A stretch of DNA of 64,000 nt from Thiomonas sp. FB-Cd (GTDB taxonomy: Bacteria > Pseudomonadota > Gammaproteobacteria > Burkholderiales > Burkholderiaceae_C), in assembly GCF_000733775.1 (NCBI RefSeq), contig NZ_JPOE01000002.1, positions 1,488,001-1,552,000 of the forward strand, given 5' to 3'. Numbering within the stretch: the first letter of the stretch is position 1; every line of letters begins with the position of its first letter. Positions 18,258-27,688 of the stretch are shown here, piece by piece. A program made the position numbers and the translations under genes. The notes beneath the pieces were generated by a model. The model worked only from the letters and a program-made list of their open reading frames with translations. It was not told the origin of the DNA and did no database searches.

Positions 18258-18287
18258 ACAAGGCCACAGCCGCCGCTGTGGCCTTGT
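18258..18287 (+). terminator. Hairpin terminator after rpoD
   Basis: ACAAGGCCACAGC and GCTGTGGCCTTGT are exact 13-bp inverted repeats around CGCC, 53 bases after the rpoD stop. The following tract (gcttgg) is T-poor, so termination may be inefficient or assisted. Confidence 0.6.
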
Positions 18288-18495
18288 GCTTGGCAGACCC
18301 GGCGTTGAACATGTGCCCGCGCACAGCCCTTCCTCGCCCGACTCGCGCAGCGCCGTTGCCGGACGGCGCGGGCCAGCACTGTGTTTTTGCGCGTGCTTGA
18401 ACCCACACGTGGAGGCAATGCACGACTGGCGCAGGCCCGGCGGTGCCCTCGCTCGGGTATGCGAGCTCTTGCCAACTCACGTTAGACTGGCATAT

Positions 18496-19410
18496 ATGTC
18501 GAATTTGCGCAAACCCGTCACACGTACTGTCGTATTTGCCGACGTGGTCGGCAGTACCGGCCTTTACAAGTCGCTGGGCGATGCAACGGCGGCCAAGCTC
18601 ATGACCAGTGTCACGCAGGCCATGTCTTCTGCGGTAAGCAGCCATCGTGGCCATGTCGTGAAAACTCTGGGTGATGGCGTACTCGCCGTATTCGACAACA
18701 ATGCCGACGCCGTCAACGCCTGCACGGATGTACAGCAAACCCTGGCCCTCTGGGGACACTCCGGCCAGACACCCATTTCCGTGCCTCTGAAGATCGGCCT
18801 GTCTCGCGGCCCTGTGGTCCTGACCCCCGGTGACTGCTTCGGCGATGCCGTGAATGCTGCCGCTCGCCTGTCGGACTCCGCCGGAGGCGGGCAGATTCTT
18901 GTCAGCGACGCGGTGATGGAAGGTCTGCCGCTGGAACTGCTTGCGCGCCTTCGCAGCCTGGGCGCCATTTTCCTTCGCGGCTATGACGTGCCGGTGCCGG
19001 TACACCAGATCGAATGGGATGCATCGTGGCAGAACAGTCAGACCCTGCCGCACCAACCCACTGTCATCACGGCTCTCACCCAGCGCCTTAACCTGTGCTG
19101 GCTGGATGCCTCGCAGGATTTCAGTCCGGAACAAAGCCCCATCCACATCGGCCGCACTCCGGCTGCCGAATTCCCGGTCAATGACGTCCGCGTGTCGCGG
19201 CAACACGCGCGCATTGAGTGGCGCGGGAGCTATTTCATGCTCACCGACTTGTCCAGTAACGGTACCTGGGTGCGCTACAACGCCCAGGACAACGTGTTGG
19301 CTCTGCGTCGCAACGAATGTGTGCTGCACGGCCAAGGCGAGATCTGCCTTGGTGCCAAACCCAACGACCCGACTGCGCCCACAGTGCTGTTTCAGCTTCA
19401 CGATTCCTAA
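18496..19410 (+). CDS. Class III nucleotide cyclase fused to an FHA domain
   Basis: A 304-residue soluble protein. Residues about 8-175 form a class III adenylate/guanylate cyclase domain. The two metal-binding Asp are in FADVVGST and TLGDGVLAVF, and the transition-state Asn/Arg are in FGDAVNAAARLSD. Residues about 215-300 form an FHA phosphothreonine-binding domain with IHIGRTPA, VSRQHARIEW and SSNGTWV. All key residues are kept, so both activities are plausible; whether ATP or GTP is used cannot be read. There is no membrane segment. The ATG at 18496 lies directly before the cyclase fold. It precedes hemH by 15 bp. Confidence 0.85.
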   Translation: MSNLRKPVTRTVVFADVVGSTGLYKSLGDATAAKLMTSVTQAMSSAVSSHRGHVVKTLGDGVLAVFDNNADAVNACTDVQQTLALWGHSGQTPISVPLKIGLSRGPVVLTPGDCFGDAVNAAARLSDSAGGGQILVSDAVMEGLPLELLARLRSLGAIFLRGYDVPVPVHQIEWDASWQNSQTLPHQPTVITALTQRLNLCWLDASQDFSPEQSPIHIGRTPAAEFPVNDVRVSRQHARIEWRGSYFMLTDLSSNGTWVRYNAQDNVLALRRNECVLHGQGEICLGAKPNDPTAPTVLFQLHDS

Positions 19411-19425
19411 TTGCGGCTTGCGTCG

Positions 19426-20523
19426 ATGACCGCTCCCCCCGCAGACCGACAATACGTCCATGGCACGGCCCCGCGTGTGGCCGTGCTGCTGCTCAATCTG
19501 GGCACACCCGATGCCCCCACGGCGCCAGCCTTGCGTCGCTATCTGCGCGAATTCCTGAGCGACCGGCGCGTGGTCGAAATCCCCCGTGCCATCTGGTTGC
19601 CGTTGCTCAACGGGATCATCCTTCCGCTGCGCGCACCCAAATCCGCTGCGAAATACGCAAGCATCTGGCAAACCCAAGGCTCGCCGCTGGCCACCGGCAC
19701 TGCCGCGCTTGCGGCAAGCGTGCAAGCCACCCTAGGCGCTCGCGGCCACCACGTCCTGGTGCGCCACGCCATGCGCTATGGCAACCCGTCGACCGCCACG
19801 GTTCTTGACGAATTGCATGCGCAAGGCGTGACGCGACTTCTTGCCGTGCCGCTGTACCCGCAATACAGCGCGGCCACCACCGCATCGTCCCTGGACGCCG
19901 TGATGGCTTGGCTCAGCCGCGTGCGGCGGCAACCTGAGTTGCGTACCGTGCGTCATTTCGCCGATGACCCGGAATACATTAATGCGCTGGCCACGAGCAT
20001 CCGTGCCCATTGGACAGAGCACGGCCAGCCCGAGCGGCTCGTCATGAGCTTTCACGGCATGCCACAGCGCACCCTGAAGCTTGGCGACCCCTACCATTGC
20101 GAGTGTCAGAAAACCGCGCGCCTGTTGGCCCAAGCCCTGGAGCTCAATGCGCAGCGCTATGTGGTGACCTTTCAGTCCCGTTTCGGCAAGCAGCCGTGGC
20201 TTCAGCCGTATACCGAGCCCACGCTGCGGGACCTGGCCAAAGCCGGTGTCAAGCGTGTGGATACCGTTTGCCCGGGGTTCGCAGTGGACTGCCTTGAAAC
20301 CCTGGAAGAAATCGCGATGGAGGGCAAGCAAGCGTTCTTGTCGAGCGGGGGCAACGAATACCACTACATCCCCTGCCTGAACGCCGATGCGCATTGGGCC
20401 GAGGCTTTCACCAACCTGCTCGAATCCCACCTGCAAGGCTGGCCCTCGCGTCAGGTGCCCGACACGACACAGCTTGCCGCCAGCCGCGAGCGCGCCCGCG
20501 CCATGGGTGCCGCGAACATCTGA
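19426..20523 (+). CDS. hemH: Ferrochelatase
   Basis: Inserts Fe2+ into protoporphyrin IX in the last step of haem synthesis, at the inner membrane. The 365-residue protein starts at ATG 19426; a TTG at 19411 in the same frame is an alternative. VAVLLLNLGTPDAP, YLREFLSDRRVVE, MRYGNPS, YPQYSAATTAS, the active-site MSFHGMPQRTL and TVCPGFAVDCLETLEEI are the standard motifs. It is adjacent to the cyclase-FHA gene and upstream of the heat-shock cluster, a usual Burkholderiales context. Confidence 0.95.
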   Translation: MTAPPADRQYVHGTAPRVAVLLLNLGTPDAPTAPALRRYLREFLSDRRVVEIPRAIWLPLLNGIILPLRAPKSAAKYASIWQTQGSPLATGTAALAASVQATLGARGHHVLVRHAMRYGNPSTATVLDELHAQGVTRLLAVPLYPQYSAATTASSLDAVMAWLSRVRRQPELRTVRHFADDPEYINALATSIRAHWTEHGQPERLVMSFHGMPQRTLKLGDPYHCECQKTARLLAQALELNAQRYVVTFQSRFGKQPWLQPYTEPTLRDLAKAGVKRVDTVCPGFAVDCLETLEEIAMEGKQAFLSSGGNEYHYIPCLNADAHWAEAFTNLLESHLQGWPSRQVPDTTQLAASRERARAMGAANI

Positions 20524-20845
20524 GGCTGGTTTTGCGGCCGCGACTCCGGCGCTACGACTGGCCGCACGCGCTCCCGCCACCGCAAGAGCAGGCGCTGAGA
20601 CCCGGCCTGGGCCGCGGTCAACGATTGGCGCTTCGTACCTCAACACCCTGAGCGGCGGGGTTTCGTGCTGCTGCAGATGACTCATCGATGTCCGGGAGAT
20701 CCCAGCCTCAGACCCGGGACGAGTCCGTGGGCTCAGACGGCGCATCGGCGGGTCCACCTACAATGCGCGCCTTGTTTCCCCATGGGTTTTGCTCGCAGAT
20801 TCGTCGGATGATGCCGGCCGTTGCGGCGGCCTGCCCTGCGATTCC
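20524..20845. other. Intergenic stretch after hemH
   Basis: About 320 bases without a recognisable gene. The open frames here show no family motif. A TACAAT at 20759-20764 could be a -10 box for the downstream transferase gene, but no good -35 pairs with it. Confidence 0.4.
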
Positions 20846-22603
20846 GTGCCTACTCCATTCTTACGCAACGCTCCCGACTGGCTGCTCGATGCCCTGGTGC
20901 TTCTGATTGCAGCCATCTGCCTGTTCTGGGGCTTGGGCGGGCCACCCATCCGCGACAACAACGAGGCCCTGTATGCCGACATTGCATGGGCCATGGCGCG
21001 AGGTGGTTCATGGATCATCCCGCATCTGGACGGGGTGCCCTATATCGAAAAGCCCCCATTGCTGTACTGGCTCATGGCGGCGGTGTTCAAGCTATTCGGC
21101 GTGGGCGCGTGGCAAGCCCGCCTACCCGACGCGCTCGCTGCCTGGCTCACCAGTGCCGGCTGCATTGCCTACGGCCGCCATCTTCGAGCACCGATCGCAG
21201 GGCGTTTCGCCGCGTTGGTGACTGGCACCGCACTCGGCTTCGTGCTGATCGCGCGCACGATCTTGTTCGACCCCCTGATGCTGCTGTTCTGGCTGAGCGC
21301 CTTTGCCCTGGTCGTGCTGGCCGTGCACGAGCGCAGGCGTGCCTGGCTGCGCGCGGCCGCCATTCCCCTGGCACTGGCGACGCTCACCAAAGGCCCGGAA
21401 GCCCTTCTTCTTCTGGGTCTTATCGCCTTGCTGCAGCTGGTCCTGGCCCCCGGCTCCTGGCAGCGTGCGGCGCTGCTGCGCTTTTACCTCGACCCATGGG
21501 CGATCGCACTATTCGTGCTGGTGGCCGCGCCATGGCATCTGGCTGCGGTGCACACGCAACCCGGTTTCGCCTGGTTCTACTTCGTCAACGAGACCGTCAT
21601 GCGCTTCTTGGGCAAGCGCATTCCGGACGACTTCCACACCGGGCCCTGGTGGTATTACGGTCCCAAGCTGTTGATCGGCTTTTTGCAGTGGACCCCCGTT
21701 TTGGCAGTCCTGGCTTGGCGCGGCCCCGCCGTGCGCGGAGGCAGCGCGCTCACAGCCTCGGCACGCTGGACGCGCAATGCAGCAGCCGTGCTGACGGTGT
21801 TCTTTTCCATGGCGGGCAACAAGGGGGCGTATTACCTGTTGCCGGTCGTCCCCCTTGTGGCCTGGTGGCTGGCCGTGAAGCTGCAGAGCGCTTCGGACGA
21901 AGGCACCCTGGCGGACCTGCAGCCATGGCTGGGCGCGGGCGCCGCCCTGTTCGGCCTGAGCGCATTTGCGCTTTGGCTCGGATCATGGACACCGGAGCTG
22001 CACAGCCACCTCTTGCGCATCGGTTTGCCGCCTGCGCAGTTCGCTGCAATACCGCACCTCATCATTGGGACTGCCGCGCTTGCCCTTCTGGGCGCCGGCA
22101 TCCTGGCGGCCAGGCGCCTTGAGTTGGGCCTGCTGATCTTCGGGCTCGCTGCGATTGTCATGGTGAATTTCGCCACCGATCTTGCCATCGCAAAGACATC
22201 GGACACCTCCCAGAAGAATGTGGCGGCAGCCATCCGCGCCGCCATGCCCGGCGGGGCGGAGCTGTTCTCCTGGCAGACCTTCGAGGATCACGACGCCTCC
22301 CTGCTTATCTACGGCTTTCGCCCGCTACGCGTCATCGACAGCACAAGCTCGGATCTGTGGTTCGGATGCCACCATGCGTTGCAAGGCTCGCCGTGCGTAA
22401 GCCCCTTGGCGCTCGTTCAGGCACGCGCCGAAGGCCGCGCCGTGGCCATCTGGGTTCCGCGCAACCGTCTAGCCGGTTTTCTTGAAACCGGCCTCGCCGT
22501 GGGGCTACAAGCCATGGACTTCAAGGACAGCGTGGTGTTCTACGGCCAACGGGCGCGGGGGTCGCAGGCGCCTTTGCCAAAAAATCCCCCTGCCCTGCCT
22601 TGA
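20846..22603 (+). CDS. ArnT/PMT-type inner-membrane glycosyltransferase
   Basis: Polytopic transferase of the GT83/PMT superfamily that uses a polyprenyl-phosphate sugar donor. About 585 residues with some twelve membrane helices. The donor-site motif is RDNNEALYADIAWAMARGGSW, followed by PHLDGVPYIEKPPLLYWL. LARTIL-type and GPWWYYGPKLLIG segments are also typical. GTG 20846 is favoured over TTG 20789, but neither has a clear ribosome site. It is a paralogue of the arnT-like gene at 34.5 kb, and lies outside the arn operon, so its acceptor may be lipid A or another glycan. The lipid A role is inference. Confidence 0.8.
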   Translation: MPTPFLRNAPDWLLDALVLLIAAICLFWGLGGPPIRDNNEALYADIAWAMARGGSWIIPHLDGVPYIEKPPLLYWLMAAVFKLFGVGAWQARLPDALAAWLTSAGCIAYGRHLRAPIAGRFAALVTGTALGFVLIARTILFDPLMLLFWLSAFALVVLAVHERRRAWLRAAAIPLALATLTKGPEALLLLGLIALLQLVLAPGSWQRAALLRFYLDPWAIALFVLVAAPWHLAAVHTQPGFAWFYFVNETVMRFLGKRIPDDFHTGPWWYYGPKLLIGFLQWTPVLAVLAWRGPAVRGGSALTASARWTRNAAAVLTVFFSMAGNKGAYYLLPVVPLVAWWLAVKLQSASDEGTLADLQPWLGAGAALFGLSAFALWLGSWTPELHSHLLRIGLPPAQFAAIPHLIIGTAALALLGAGILAARRLELGLLIFGLAAIVMVNFATDLAIAKTSDTSQKNVAAAIRAAMPGGAELFSWQTFEDHDASLLIYGFRPLRVIDSTSSDLWFGCHHALQGSPCVSPLALVQARAEGRAVAIWVPRNRLAGFLETGLAVGLQAMDFKDSVVFYGQRARGSQAPLPKNPPALP

Positions 22604-22626
22604 ATTAGGCGCGCGCGACCCAAAAT
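22599..22626 (+). promoter_or_regulatory. Sigma-32-type heat-shock promoter of grpE
   Basis: CTTGAA (22599-22604), a 14-base spacer and CCCAAAAT (22619-22626) match the sigma-32 pattern CTTGAA-N13-15-CCCCATNT at all six -35 bases and most -10 bases. The start would be near 22633, giving a leader of about 48 bases to the grpE ATG. Confidence 0.65.
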
Positions 22627-22680
22627 GGAGCCGGTAACGCTGTTTTGGTATTGAAAATCCCTCCGACAATTCACGGTCCC

Positions 22681-23247
22681 ATGAGTCAAACCGAACAACA
22701 ATCCATTCCCGAACCAGGCCAGGTCGATCCGATGTCCAACGAGCAGAGCTCGGCCCCGGATGCACTCGAGCAAGCGCTCAAAGTGGCGCAAGATGAGCTC
22801 GATGCGTTGAAAGACCAGTTCCTTCGTGCGAAAGCCGAGGCCGAAAACACCCGGCGGCGAGCCGAGGAAGAAACCGCCAAGGCGCGCAAGTTTGCGGTGG
22901 AAAGCATGGCGCAGGAGCTGCTCCCGGTCAAAGACAGTCTTGAGGCGGCCATGGCGGACGAAAGCGGCAGCATCGAGGCAATCAAGAAGGGTGTCGACCT
23001 TACCCTCAGCCAGCTTCGCGGGGCGTTCGAGCGCAGCCGGATCCAGGAAATCGCACCCGCCGTGGGCGATCGTTTCGATCCGACGCGCCATCAAGCCATC
23101 GCATCCGTGCCAGCGCAGCAGCCGGCGAACACCATCGTCAGCGTGCTGCAAAAAGGATATGTGATCGCCGAACGCACGCTGCGCCCGGCGCTGGTGACCG
23201 TTGCCGCGGTTGATGCCGCGGCAACGGGTGATAAGCCAGAGGCTTGA
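22681..23247 (+). CDS. grpE: Nucleotide exchange factor GrpE
   Basis: Releases ADP from DnaK. The 188-residue protein starts at ATG 22681 (MSQTEQQSI); an earlier in-frame ATG would add 12 residues. The N-terminal third is a long coiled coil ([20 protein letters not shown], then [16 protein letters not shown]), and the C-terminal beta domain has [33 protein letters not shown] and LVTVA, the hallmark of the family. It lies directly upstream of dnaK, under its own heat-shock promoter. Its stop codon overlaps the -35 box of the dnaK promoter. Confidence 0.96.
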   Translation: MSQTEQQSIPEPGQVDPMSNEQSSAPDALEQALKVAQDELDALKDQFLRAKAEAENTRRRAEEETAKARKFAVESMAQELLPVKDSLEAAMADESGSIEAIKKGVDLTLSQLRGAFERSRIQEIAPAVGDRFDPTRHQAIASVPAQQPANTIVSVLQKGYVIAERTLRPALVTVAAVDAAATGDKPEA

Positions 23248-23270
23248 ATCCGGCATAACCACCTGCATTT
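23243..23270 (+). promoter_or_regulatory. Sigma-32-type heat-shock promoter of dnaK
   Basis: CTTGAA (23243-23248) overlaps the grpE stop. A 14-base spacer leads to CTGCATTT (23263-23270), 6 of 8 against CCCCATNT. The spacing equals that of the grpE promoter. The start would be near 23277, about 76 bases before the dnaK ATG. Confidence 0.6.
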
Positions 23271-23352
23271 ATAGAGAAATTCGGGCTTATGACCGCGCAA
23301 GTGCGGTGACCCGGCCAGCCTCAGACGGCATCAACAACTAACGGAGTTCAAC

Positions 23353-25284
23353 ATGGCAAAAATCATTGGCATCGACCTCGGCACCACCAACTCCTGCGTC
23401 GCGGTGATGGAGGGTGGCACGCCGAAGGTCATTGAAAATAGCGAGGGCGCGCGCACCACGCCGTCCATCGTCGCCTACATGGAAGACGGCGAGATCCTGG
23501 TGGGCGCTCCAGCCAAGCGCCAAGCCGTCACCAATCCAAAGAACACGCTGTACGCAGTCAAGCGACTCATCGGGCGCAAGTTCGAAGAGCCGGAAGTGCA
23601 GAAGGACATCGGCCTGATGCCATACAACATCGTCAAGGCAGACAACGGCGATGCTTGGGTGGATGTGCGTGGCAAGAAGCTTGCCCCCCCGCAGATTTCC
23701 GCTGAAGTGCTGCGGAAGATGAAAAAGACGGCGGAGGACTACCTCGGCGAGCCCGTCACCGAGGCCGTGATCACGGTCCCGGCGTATTTCAACGACAGCC
23801 AGCGCCAAGCGACAAAAGATGCCGGACGCATCGCCGGCCTCGATGTCAAGCGCATCATCAACGAGCCGACTGCCGCGGCATTGGCATTCGGCTTGGACAA
23901 GGCCAGCAGAGGGGACCGCAAGATCGCGGTGTATGACCTCGGTGGCGGCACCTTCGATATCTCGATCATCGAAATCGCCGACGTCGAAGGCGAGAAGCAG
24001 TTCGAAGTGTTGTCCACCAACGGCGACACGTTCCTCGGTGGCGAGGACTTCGACCAGCGCATCATGGACTACATCGTGGCCGAGTTCAAGAAGGAATCGG
24101 GCGTGGATCTGTCCAAAGACGTGCTTGCGCTTCAGCGTCTCAAGGATGCGGCCGAGAAAGCCAAGATCGAGCTTTCCAGCAGCCAACAGACCGAAATCAA
24201 CCTGCCTTACATCACGGCCGACGCCAGCGGGCCCAAGCATCTGAGCCTGAAGCTCACGCGCGCCAAGCTTGAAGCCTTGGTGGAGGAACTGATTGAACGC
24301 ACCATCGAGCCCTGCCGCAAGGCCATCAAGGATGCCGGCGTGAAGATCGACGACATCTCCGATGTCATCCTCGTGGGGGGCATGACGCGCATGCCCAAGG
24401 TGCAGGACAAGGTCAAGGACTTTTTCGGCAAGGAACCCCGCAAGGATGTGAACCCGGACGAGGCCGTGGCGGTGGGCGCTGCGATTCAGGGTTCGGTACT
24501 GGCAGGCGACCGCAAGGACGTGCTGCTGCTCGACGTCTCCCCGCTGTCCTTGGGCATCGAAACCCTGGGCGGCGTGATGACGCCCATGATCAAGCGCAAC
24601 ACGACCATCCCGACCAAGCACACCCAGGTGTACTCCACGGCCGACGACAATCAGCCTGCCGTGACCATCAAGGTTTACCAGGGTGAACGCGAACTGGCGT
24701 CGGGGAACAAGCTGCTTGGCGAGTTCAACCTCGAGGGCATTCCACCCGCACCCCGAGGGCTGCCCCAGATCGAAGTGACCTTTGACGTCGATGCAAACGG
24801 CATCCTGCACGTCAGCGCCAAGGACAAGGGGACGGGCAAGGAAAACAAGATCACGATCAAAGCCAACTCAGGCCTGTCGGAAGACGAAGTCCAGCGCATG
24901 GTGCGTGACGCCGAGGCAAATGCCGCCGAGGACCATAAGAAGCGTGAGCTCGTTGATGCGCGTAACCAGGCCGATGCCGCAGCGCATAGCGTGCGCAAGT
25001 CCCTGGCTGAACATGGCGACAAGGTCGAGGCAAGCGAAAAGGCAGCCATCGAGGCCGCACTGAAGGACGTGGAAGAGGCCATCAAGGGCGAGGACAAGGC
25101 TGATGTGGAAGCCAAGACCGAGGCCCTGATGCGCGTCAGCCAGAAGCTCGGCGAGAAGATGTACGCACAAGAGCAGGCTGCTGCGGCGTCGGCCGGTGCA
25201 GCGGGGGGCACCTCGGCAGGCGGCGCGGGCGACGACACGGTCGTCGACGCCGAGTTCAAGGAAGTCAAGGACGGCAAGGCCTGA
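23353..25284 (+). CDS. dnaK: Hsp70 chaperone DnaK
   Basis: ATP-dependent cytosolic chaperone of 643 residues. The nucleotide domain begins [18 protein letters not shown] and has [17 protein letters not shown], the phosphate loop [14 protein letters not shown] and [11 protein letters not shown]. The substrate domain follows the linker [15 protein letters not shown], and the C-terminal lid is helical with a Gly/Ala-rich tail ([17 protein letters not shown]) ending DAEFKEV. It is flanked by grpE upstream and dnaJ downstream; a rho-independent terminator lies between dnaK and dnaJ, so dnaJ is probably read by partial read-through. Confidence 0.98.
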   Translation: MAKIIGIDLGTTNSCVAVMEGGTPKVIENSEGARTTPSIVAYMEDGEILVGAPAKRQAVTNPKNTLYAVKRLIGRKFEEPEVQKDIGLMPYNIVKADNGDAWVDVRGKKLAPPQISAEVLRKMKKTAEDYLGEPVTEAVITVPAYFNDSQRQATKDAGRIAGLDVKRIINEPTAAALAFGLDKASRGDRKIAVYDLGGGTFDISIIEIADVEGEKQFEVLSTNGDTFLGGEDFDQRIMDYIVAEFKKESGVDLSKDVLALQRLKDAAEKAKIELSSSQQTEINLPYITADASGPKHLSLKLTRAKLEALVEELIERTIEPCRKAIKDAGVKIDDISDVILVGGMTRMPKVQDKVKDFFGKEPRKDVNPDEAVAVGAAIQGSVLAGDRKDVLLLDVSPLSLGIETLGGVMTPMIKRNTTIPTKHTQVYSTADDNQPAVTIKVYQGERELASGNKLLGEFNLEGIPPAPRGLPQIEVTFDVDANGILHVSAKDKGTGKENKITIKANSGLSEDEVQRMVRDAEANAAEDHKKRELVDARNQADAAAHSVRKSLAEHGDKVEASEKAAIEAALKDVEEAIKGEDKADVEAKTEALMRVSQKLGEKMYAQEQAAAASAGAAGGTSAGGAGDDTVVDAEFKEVKDGKA

Positions 25285-25305
25285 TCGGCCTGCACTCCGA
25301 TTGTG

Positions 25306-25332
25306 GGGAGGGTTTAATCACCCTCCCTTTTT
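25306..25332 (+). terminator. Rho-independent terminator between dnaK and dnaJ
   Basis: GGGAGGGT and ACCCTCCC form an 8-bp stem around TTAATC, followed by TTTTT. This is a complete intrinsic terminator placed 21 bases after dnaK, and would make dnaJ levels lower than dnaK levels. Confidence 0.8.
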
Positions 25333-25359
25333 GCGTTTTCGAACTGGATCGTTTCAAGC

Positions 25360-26478
25360 ATGGCCAAGCGCGACTTTTACGACACTCTGGGCGTCTCCCG
25401 CGACGCTGACGAAGACACACTGAAGAAGGCCTACCGCAAACTGGCCATGAAGTACCACCCGGACCGAACCCAGGGCGATAAGGCGGCGGAGGAGAAGTTC
25501 AAGGAAGCCAAGCTGGCCTATGAGACCCTGTGCGACCCGCAAAAGCGTGCGGCCTACGACCGCTATGGCCACGCAGGGGTTGATCCGTCGGCAGGCATGG
25601 GCGGCGGCGCTGCGGGCGGGTTCGCCGATTTCGGCAATATTTTTGAGGAGATTTTTGGGGGTGGCGCACGGCAGCGCGGCGGTGCTCAGCAGGTCTACCG
25701 TGGCTCCGACCTGAGCTACTCGCTGACCTTGACGCTGGAAGAAGCGGCCATGGGCTGCGCCAAGTCACTGCGCATACCGTCCTGGGATACGTGCGATGCC
25801 TGTGCTGGCAGCGGCGCCAAGCCCGGCACAAAACCCAAGACCTGCCCCACCTGTCACGGCAGCGGCGCCACGACCCAACGCATGGGTCCGTTCGCGATGC
25901 AGCACACCTGTTCCACTTGCGGGGGCACCGGCAAGATCATCCCGGAACCCTGCCCGACATGCCACGGCCAAGGCCGCATTCAGCGCCAGAAAACACTGGA
26001 GGTGAATATTCCGGCTGGGATCGACACCGGCATGCGCATCCGGTCCAGCGGCAATGGCGAGCCCGGCGTGAACGGCGGGCCTTCGGGCGATCTGTACGTC
26101 GAAATCCAGATCAAGCCCCACGCCCTGTTTGAGCGCGACGGCGATGACCTGCATTGCAAGATTCCGGTGAGCATGACAGCCGCCGCGCTCGGTTCGCGCA
26201 TCGAGGTGCCGACGCTGGCCGGCGTTGCCGAGATCGATCTGCCTGAAGGTACGCAGTCGGGCAAGACCCTGCGCCTGCGGGGCAAGGGCATCAAGGGTCT
26301 TCACTCCGGTCACCCGGGGGATCTGTACTGCCACATTGAGGTGGAGACGCCTGTGCGCCTGAGCGAGGAGCAGCGACGCCTGCTGGAGCAACTTGACGAA
26401 TCTTTCAAGCGCGGGGGTGACCGCCACTCGCCTGCCGGCAAGACATGGGCCGACAAGGTGCGCGCGTTTTTTAAATAG
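25360..26478 (+). CDS. dnaJ: Hsp40 co-chaperone DnaJ
   Basis: Delivers substrates to DnaK and stimulates its ATPase. The 372-residue protein has the J domain with the HPD motif ([12 protein letters not shown]), a Gly/Phe-rich linker ([21 protein letters not shown]), and four zinc-binding CxxCxGxG repeats ([32 protein letters not shown]). The C-terminal substrate domain ends [11 protein letters not shown]. It is the last gene of the grpE-dnaK-dnaJ block, 75 bp after dnaK and beyond a terminator. Confidence 0.97.
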   Translation: MAKRDFYDTLGVSRDADEDTLKKAYRKLAMKYHPDRTQGDKAAEEKFKEAKLAYETLCDPQKRAAYDRYGHAGVDPSAGMGGGAAGGFADFGNIFEEIFGGGARQRGGAQQVYRGSDLSYSLTLTLEEAAMGCAKSLRIPSWDTCDACAGSGAKPGTKPKTCPTCHGSGATTQRMGPFAMQHTCSTCGGTGKIIPEPCPTCHGQGRIQRQKTLEVNIPAGIDTGMRIRSSGNGEPGVNGGPSGDLYVEIQIKPHALFERDGDDLHCKIPVSMTAAALGSRIEVPTLAGVAEIDLPEGTQSGKTLRLRGKGIKGLHSGHPGDLYCHIEVETPVRLSEEQRRLLEQLDESFKRGGDRHSPAGKTWADKVRAFFK

Positions 26479-26540
26479 GCAGGTGCTCGCGGGTGCGACA
26501 ATCTGCGGCTTCGCCTCTTTTCACCGAACCACGATCAGCC

Positions 26541-27645
26541 ATGGAAGCCGAACAACTCAACGCCCTGTCCTCCCTTCTGCGCGACCTGTCCGAGCGCACA
26601 CGGCTGCTTCGGGGGTATCTTTGACTACGCTGCCAAGGCTGCACGTCTGAGGGAAGTCAGCGCCGCGCTCGAGGACCCCAAGGTCTGGGACGATCCCAAG
26701 CGGGCGCAGGAACTGGGCAAGGAGAACCGTGGCTTGGAGGCCGTGGTTCTGGAGATCGACCGCATCGAGCGCGAGCTTGCCGACCAGCACGAACTGTTTG
26801 ATCTGTCCCGCGAGGAAAACGACGACGCGACCCTGCAGTCCATCGAGGCTGATGCACAGGCCACCGCCAAACGCGTGGAGGACATGGAGTTTCGTCGCAT
26901 GTTCTCCAATCCGATGGACGCGGGCAACTGCTTCATCGATATCCAGGCGGGCGCGGGCGGCACTGAAGCCTGCGATTGGGCTTCCATGCTGCTGCGGCAA
27001 TACCTGCGCTACTGTGAGCGCCAAGGCTTCAAGGTTGACGTGCTGGAAGAGTCGTCGGGTGACGTCGCCGGGGTCAAGAGTGCATCCATCAAGGTCGAAG
27101 GTGACTACGCCTACGGCAAGCTGCGCACCGAGACGGGCGTGCACCGGCTCGTGCGCAAGAGCCCGTTCGACTCCTCAGGTGGACGCCACACGAGCTTTGC
27201 CAGCGTGTTCGTTTATCCCGAGGTCGATGATTCGATCGAGATCGACATCAACCCTGCCGACGTGCGCATCGACACCTTCCGCGCCAGTGGAGCCGGTGGC
27301 CAGCACATCAACAAGACCGACTCTGCCGTGCGCATCACCCACGTTCCCACCGGGATCGTCGTGCAATGCCAGAATGACCGCTCGCAGCACAAGAACCGCG
27401 CCGAAGCCTGGTCGATGCTGCGTTCGCGCCTTTTCGAGCACGAGCTGCGAAAACGCCAGGCCGAGCAGCAAAAGCTGGAGGACAGCAAGAGCGACGTGGG
27501 CTGGGGCCACCAGATTCGCTCCTACGTGCTGGATCAGAGCCGCATCAAGGATCTACGCACAGGGGTAGAAATGTCGAACACACAAAAAGTGCTCGACGGC
27601 GACCTCGACGAATTCATCTCCGCCAGCCTGAAGCAAGGGCTCTAG
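26541..27645 (+). CDS. prfB: Peptide chain release factor 2 with programmed +1 frameshift
   Basis: Recognises UGA and UAA and triggers peptide release. The first segment ([20 protein letters not shown]...) ends at an in-frame TGA (26622-26624) in the classic context GGGGGTATCTTTGAC. Ribosomes slip +1 on CTT to read GAC and continue in the 26623 frame. The combined product is 367 residues, close to E. coli RF2 (365). The class-2 codon-recognition motif is in [10 protein letters not shown], and the catalytic GGQ is in [14 protein letters not shown]. The slip site gives autoregulation by RF2 level. This is not an assembly error, unlike the breaks in dnaG and the bad genes. Confidence 0.97.
26611..26625 (+). 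promoter_or_regulatory. prfB programmed frameshift signal
   Basis: The Shine-Dalgarno-like GGGGG lies just upstream of TAT-CTT-TGA-C, the conserved RF2 slip sequence. Low RF2 slows termination at UGA and favours the +1 shift. Confidence 0.93.
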
Positions 27646-27688
27646 GCCTTGCCCGGGATCTGGCCCTCCCAGACGATGCTTCACTCCG

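Noticed and set aside
18286..18495. 70-codon N-terminal extension of the cyclase-FHA frame
   Set aside because: It overlaps the rpoD terminator hairpin and shows no protein motif; ATG 18496 directly precedes the cyclase fold.
23338..24810. 490-codon open frame antisense to dnaK
   Set aside because: GC-rich shadow of dnaK with no domain motif; such frames also lie opposite pepN (27614-29314), acs (42323-43855) and fumarase (45047-46567).
26541..26640. prfB read as a broken gene
   Set aside because: The break is the conserved programmed +1 frameshift of RF2.
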